A stretch of 64,000 nt of DNA, taken from Anthoceros angustus. Lineage: Eukaryota; Streptophyta; Anthocerotopsida; Anthocerotales; Anthocerotaceae. Both the position numbers and the translations under genes were made by a program. Shown here piece by piece: positions 59,672-64,000 of the stretch. Location of the stretch: NCBI GenBank assembly GCA_010909165.1, contig MU008155.1, positions 1,860,001 to 1,924,000 of the forward strand, written 5' to 3'. The notes below the pieces were generated by a model. It worked only from the letters and a program-made list of their open reading frames with translations, was not told the origin of the DNA and searched no databases. Position 1 is the first letter of the stretch, and the number at the start of each line of letters is the position of its first letter.

Positions 59672-62600
59672 ATGAAGGCCGCTGCCGCGTCTACCTCCTG
59701 CGCCGGAATCGCAACCGGATCGGAGATCTTCCAACAATCAGGCAGGAAATGCAGCAGCTTGCTGCCTCCGCTGCTGAGGAGGCAGCAGCACTCGGAATGC
59801 GCGGCGTGGCGGCCTAGGCCGCCGAGAGCTCCCATCCAGGCGCAGTCGCAGCAGTCTGCTGTGGCGGCCCCCGAGGACGCCAAGCTCGTCCCCAAGGTGG
59901 AGGAGCAGGACGGCTTCTGGGTGGTGAAGCCCGAATTCCGCACCTCCGCGCTCAATCCTGCGGAAAAGGTGGGCGCTTGTTTCTCGGTGATTGGCGATTT
60001 TAGAGGTTGTGGGATGGGAAGGTTGGGAGCTCACGCTTGTCCGGTGCCAGTGCAGATCAAGTTGAGCAAAGACCCGATGAAGCTTTACGTGAGAAGGAGA
60101 TCGAAACGCTTGCGCAGCGAGGGGTTCGATGAGGTGGACGCTACCAAGGATGGCAAGGACGATATTGACGTCCGGCTCAAATGGCTGGGCCTTTTTCACC
60201 GCAGGAAGCATCACTGTGAGTGTGGGTGGGCTTCAGTGATTTGATCGAAGCATTTCCTTGAATTCCGCAAGCGGGCTGACTGGAGTTGGCGGGGTGCAGA
60301 TGGCAGATTCATGATGCGCCTCAAGCTCCCCAACGGAGTCACAACCAGTGAACAGACCCGCTATTTGGCGTCCGTTATCGACAAGTACGGGGTTGACGGG
60401 TGCGCGGATATCACCACGAGGCAGAATTGGCAGATTCGAGGAGTTGTTTTGGAGGACGCTCCTTCCATCATCAAGGGGCTGGAGAGCGTGGGGTTAACCA
60501 GCCTGCAGAGTGGCATGGACAATGTGCGGAATCCTGTGGGGAGTCCTCTCGCTGGAATTGATCCCTACGAGATTGTGGACACCCGCCCTTACAACAACTT
60601 GCTCAATGACTATGTCATTGCTTGCGGGAAGGGGCAAACCGCGACGGAGGGCGAGAGAGGCGGGAGCGGGCGCGGCAGAGCGTTGCAAGTGTTCAATCCA
60701 GGCCCAAGCTTTCACAATGTCGGCCTGCCGCGACGGATGCCCCGCCCCATCGCTCAGGAGGCAAACGCAATCGCAAACGCAAACGCAAGCGAGCAACGCC
60801 ACCAATTTCTTCGCCATTGGCCTGTCTCCTGACGCTCCACCGCATTGCGCCTGAGGCATCCCGCCGGACGGCTTCGACCACTCCGGTTCCGGTGCCGGTG
60901 CCGTTTCCGTTTCCGACTTCCGTTTCCATTCCGCTTGCTGCCTGTTGCCATGAAGGCCGCTGCCGCGTCTACCTCCTGCGCCGGAATCGCAACCGGATCG
61001 GAGATCTTCCAACAATCAGGCAGGAAATGCAGCAGCTTGCTGCCTCCGCTGAGGAGGCAGCAGCACTCAGAATGCGCGGCGTGGCGGCCTGGGCCGCCGA
61101 GAGCTCCCATCCAGGCGCAGTCGCAGCAGTCTGCTGTGGCGGCCCCGAGACGCCAAGCTCGTCCCCAAGGTGGAGGAGCAGGACGGCTTCTGGGTGGTGA
61201 AGCCCGAATTCCGCACCTCCGCGCTCAATCCTGCGGAAAAGGTGGGCGCTTGTTTCTCGGTGATTGGCGATTTTAGAGGTTGTGGGATGGGAAGGTTGGG
61301 AGCTCACGCTTGTCCGGTGCCAGTGCAGATCAAGTTGAGCAAAGACCCGATGAAGCTTTACGTGGAGAAGGAGATCGAAACGCTTGCGCAGCGGGGGTTC
61401 GATGAGGTGGACGCTACCAAGGATGGCAAGGACGATATTGACGTCCGGCTCAAATGGCTGGGCCTTTTTCACCGCAGGAAGCATCACTGTGAGTGTGGGT
61501 GGGCTTCAGTGATTTGATCGAAGCATTTCCCTTGAATTCCGCAAGCGGGCTGACTGGAGTTGGCGGGGTGCAGATGGCAGATTCATGATGCGCCTCAAGC
61601 TCCCCAACGGAGTCACAACCAGTGAACAGACCCGCTATTTGGCGTCCGTTATCGACAAGTACGGGGTTGACGGGTGCGCGGATATCACCACGAGGCAGAA
61701 TTGGCAGATTCGAGGAGTTGTTTTGGAGGACGCTCCTTCCATCATCAAGGGGCTGGAGAGCGTGGGGTTAACCAGCCTGCAGAGTGGCATGGACAATGTG
61801 CGGAATCCTGTGGGGAGTCCTCTCGCTGGAATTGATCCCTACGAGATTGTGGACACCCGCCCTTACAACAACTTGCTCAATGACTATGTCATTGCTTGCG
61901 GGAAGGGCAACCTGGCCATCACCAACTTGTGAGTGCAAGCATCGACTTGTTGCAAGCTGGTAGTTTTCGTATCTCGTTTCTGCTGTCTGGGTTGTAACCG
62001 TTTTCGTGGTGCACAGGCCTCGGAAGTGGAATGTGTGTGTTGTGGGCACTCATGACTTGTACGAGCATCCCCACATCAACGACCTTGCCTACATTCCTGC
62101 TGTCAAGGATGGGAGGTTCGGCTTCAACTTGCTGGTGGGAGGCTTCTTCAGCATCAAGAGGTGTGCGGAGGCCATCCCCTTGGACGCCTGGGTCCCGGAA
62201 CAGGATGTGCTGCCTGTGTGCAAGGCCATGCTGGAGACCTTCCGGGACCTTGGCTTTCGAGGAAACCGTCAGAAATGCAGGATGATGTGGCTCATCGACG
62301 AGCTTGTAAGTACCGATGCTTCTGCCCTAATCCAGCAGCAACACACAGAGTGCGTTCCTTCTTGACCAGGTTCGGATTGGTTTGTTGCACAGGGCATTGA
62401 GCAGTTCCGTGCAGAGGTAGAAAGGCGGATGCAACCAACCCCACGCCTGGAGAGAGCTGCCGAAAGTGACCTAATCGACCCGACATGGCAGAGACGAGAG
62501 TACTTCGGAGTGCACCCGCAGAAGCAAGAAGGGCTCCACTACGTGGGCCTGCACGTGCCTGTGGGACGCCTCCACGCTGCGGACATGTTCGAGCTGGCCA

Positions 62601-63121
62601 GAATAGCGGAGAGCTACGGCACAGGGGAGCTGCGTCTCACGGTGGAGCAGAACGTCATCATCCCCAATGTCCCCACACCCAAGGTGGACCCCTTGCTGGC
62701 TGAGCCTCTGCTGCAGAGACTGTCACCCTCCCCGTCTCCTCTCTTCTCCACCCTGGTTGCTTGCACCGGAAGCCAGTTCTGCGGGCAAGCCATCATCGAA
62801 ACCAAGGCCAGAGCACTGCAGGTTTCCAGGGAGCTGGAGGCCAGCATGGATCTCGCCAAGCCTGTCCGCATGCACTGGACAGGCTGCCCCAACAGCTGCG
62901 GCCAGGTGCAGGTGGCGGACATCGGATTCATGGGCTGCATGGCGAGAGACGAGAACAACAAACCTGTGGAAGGAGTCGATATCTTTCTGGGAGGCAGGAT
63001 TGGTGCCGACTCCCATCTCGGAGACAAAGTCTTGTCCGCAGTGCCGTGCACGAATGTGGTTCCCGTCGTGGAGGACCTGCTTATCAAACACTTCGGAGCC
63101 AAGCGGAAGATCTCTACATAA
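59672..63121 (+). CDS. NIR1: Ferredoxin-nitrite reductase, chloroplast precursor
   Basis: Reduces nitrite to ammonium with six electrons from ferredoxin in the plastid stroma, the second step of nitrate assimilation. The exon set that gives an intact frame is 59672-59968 (copy 1), 61329-61488, 61574-61928 (copy 2), 62017-62305 and 62393-63121, 609 codons. That requires splicing from the copy-1 exon 1 donor over the duplicated block. The first ~60 residues (Ser/Ala/Arg-rich) are a transit peptide. Seen: FHRRKHHYGRFMMRLKLPNG, the TRQNWQIRG motif, NPVGSPLAGIDP, VEQNVIIPN, and the Cys ligands of the 4Fe-4S/siroheme centre in CTGSQFC and TGCPNSCGQ. Length and intron positions fit plant NiR. Copy-2 exon 1 (60950-61241) has a net 2-base frameshift. 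Copy-1 exon 2 has two compensating indels that alter about 10 residues. NRT2 lies 33 kb upstream. Confidence 0.92.
60300..60634 (+). pseudogene. Truncated nitrite reductase exon 3 (copy 1)
   Basis: Identical in sense to exon 3 (FMMRLKLPNGVTTSEQTRYL through NNLLNDYVIACGKG), but at the duplication junction it runs into leader sequence and loses its 3' end and splice donor. Together with copy-1 exon 2 (60056-60215) it cannot be spliced onward through its own end. Confidence 0.85.
60950..61241 (+). pseudogene. Second copy of nitrite reductase exon 1, frameshifted
   Basis: Relative to 59672-59968 it lacks one GCT triplet and two single bases (ggccccgagacgcc versus ggcccccgaggacgcc), so everything after about residue 65 is out of frame. 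It has only the ~325 bp of duplicated leader, not the sequence upstream of 59346, so it may lack a full promoter. Whether the indels are real or sequencing errors is open. Confidence 0.75.
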
Positions 63122-63477
63122 ATACAAGTTTCGAAGCGAGGAATCTTACATTTTCAGAAAATTTCAGAAAACTCAAGTAAAGCACGATTACTTCCGCTTC
63201 CTCTAGCCCACTGCCTACCTAGTCCAGATCCTTATACGTAATATTTTATATTCTTATATTGTATAATAAGGTTAAATTTTAAAATTATATTAAAATATTA
63301 GAAGACACTCATGATTCCACCTGATGGTATACTTGATCGTGCAAGCATATGGTAATGTATTCCCTAGTGGACATGGTCTACTTGACTAAGAGTAAATAAA
63401 GGAAAATGTCATGAAATACAAGTGGATTGTAAACTATATCGGATAAAAAAAAATACAATATCAGCAAGTGTTGTGAA

Positions 63478-63572
63478 CATCAATAATAAAGTACAAACAA
63501 GAGAGGTGTACATTAATAATAAAGTACAAACAAGAGCGGTGGACATTAATAATAAAGTACAAACACAGAACT
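63478..63572. repeat. ~32-bp tandem repeat, 3 copies
   Basis: Units share aacat-aataataaagtacaaaca, beginning near 63476, 63509 and 63542. A fourth, diverged unit (gtggacattaataatagggtacaaataagagcagc) occurs at about 63821-63855. Confidence 0.85.
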
Positions 63573-63589
63573 AGCAGCTTCTTCAGCAC

Positions 63590-63790
63590 CGGTGGTAGGT
63601 AGGCCCTTCATCATCCCTGATCACAATATCATTGGTGCCAATATCATTGGTGCAGTAGGTAGTTACGGGAAAGGCATTCGAGGAGACTAGGACTTCCCCT
63701 TTTACCATTAGCCCTTTTTGGGTTGTTCCTCCTCGGAACTTCAGGGGTAGATGGGATTTTTCATCTCGTCTATTAATAATTTCTACTCTA
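63590..63790 (-). repeat. Dispersed repeat, inverted copy of 10520-10700
   Basis: Reverse-complement match to the segment upstream of the helicase gene, including the gggtagatggga, gcattcgaggagactaggacttc and cccttcatcatccctgatca regions. Small indels and an internal duplication (caatatcattggtgc twice) distinguish it. Confidence 0.6.
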
Positions 63791-63854
63791 TTTAACTCCA
63801 GCGTACACTATCAGCAAGTATCGTGGACATTAATAATAGGGTACAAATAAGAGC

Positions 63855-63998
63855 AGCAAAATAAGTATACTACCAACAAGTGTCAAAATAAGTATACCAC
63901 CAATAAGTATCAAAATAAGTATATGACCAGCAAGTGTAAAAATAAGTATACTACCAGCAAGCGTCATGGCCAAAATAAGTACACTACCAGCACGTGAA
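63855..63998. repeat. ~27-bp tandem repeat, 5 copies
   Basis: Units of the form aaaataagtatactaccagc followed by aagtgtc, diverged by a few substitutions, running to the end of the window. Confidence 0.85.
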
Positions 63999-64000
63999 GT

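Larger units (their letters stand above)
59346..61907. repeat. Tandem duplication (1281-bp unit) of the 5' half of nitrite reductase
   Basis: Unit 1 runs from gggaaggggcaaaccg at 59346; unit 2 starts with the same word at 60627 and ends at gggaaggg (61901-61908) inside exon 3. The junction is explained by a shared word: the leader has ggcgggaaggggcaa and exon 3 has tgcgggaagggcaa, about 8-10 bp of microhomology. The unit carries ~325 bp of leader, exons 1 and 2 and most of exon 3. The copies differ by a handful of 1-5-bp changes. Confidence 0.92.
63122..64000. other. Nitrite reductase 3' flank and AT-rich spacer with repeats
   Basis: Includes the probable 3' UTR, then two tandem arrays (63478-63572 and 63855-63998) and the inverted copy (63590-63790) of the repeat at 10520-10700. 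No gene is seen. Confidence 0.5.

Noticed and set aside
59260-59817. 185-codon frame upstream of nitrite reductase
   Set aside because: Leader sequence plus exon 1 in the wrong frame; the true exon 1 frame starts at 59672 and joins the conserved exon 2.

Overview
The window is nuclear DNA of a green plant, either a land plant or a streptophyte alga. All four recognisable host genes are of plant type: a BONZAI/copine, a large plant Sen1/senataxin-type helicase, an NRT2 nitrate transporter, and a plastid-targeted ferredoxin-nitrite reductase. Genes are split by short GT-AG introns (mostly 60-200 bp), and the intergenic DNA holds Ty1/copia elements primed by initiator Met-tRNA plus hAT remnants. 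Short introns and GC-rich exons would fit a bryophyte, lycophyte or charophyte, but the sequence alone does not settle which.

Layout: 1-5.4 kb is intergenic with diverged tandem repeats and a GC-rich leader. The copine gene lies at 5.46-8.92 kb (+), then repeat-rich spacer, then the Sen1-like helicase at 12.26-24.0 kb (+). It converges on NRT2 at 24.7-26.3 kb (-). From 28.46 to 51.56 kb a minus-strand gene of unusual make-up (a ParB-like domain followed by an N4/N6 DNA-methyltransferase-like domain) is cut in two by an 18.5 kb copia element (32384-50885, TSD TGACC). That element carries a second copia element in opposite orientation (37345-47353, TSD GGAAG) and a further ~1.3 kb insertion inside its integrase. 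Tandem duplications have enlarged the inner element. From 51.6 to 59.2 kb there is repeat-rich spacer: a 12-bp minisatellite, a 1.34 kb tandem duplication and a hAT remnant. Nitrite reductase occupies 59.7-63.1 kb (+), with its 5' half duplicated in tandem.

NRT2 and nitrite reductase act in one pathway (nitrate uptake, then plastid reduction of nitrite to ammonium) and lie about 33 kb apart, separated mostly by transposon sequence. Whether this is an old cluster or chance linkage cannot be decided here. The copine (membrane/Ca2+ signalling) and the helicase (RNA:DNA hybrids, transcription termination) are unrelated housekeeping genes.

Caution on sequence quality: near-identical duplicated copies differ mainly by small indels, often at CAG/CTG words, and several conserved exons need one-base corrections. 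Some frame breaks, and perhaps some tandem duplications, may therefore be assembly errors. The most interesting object is the broken ParB-methyltransferase-like gene; the next is the nitrite reductase duplication.
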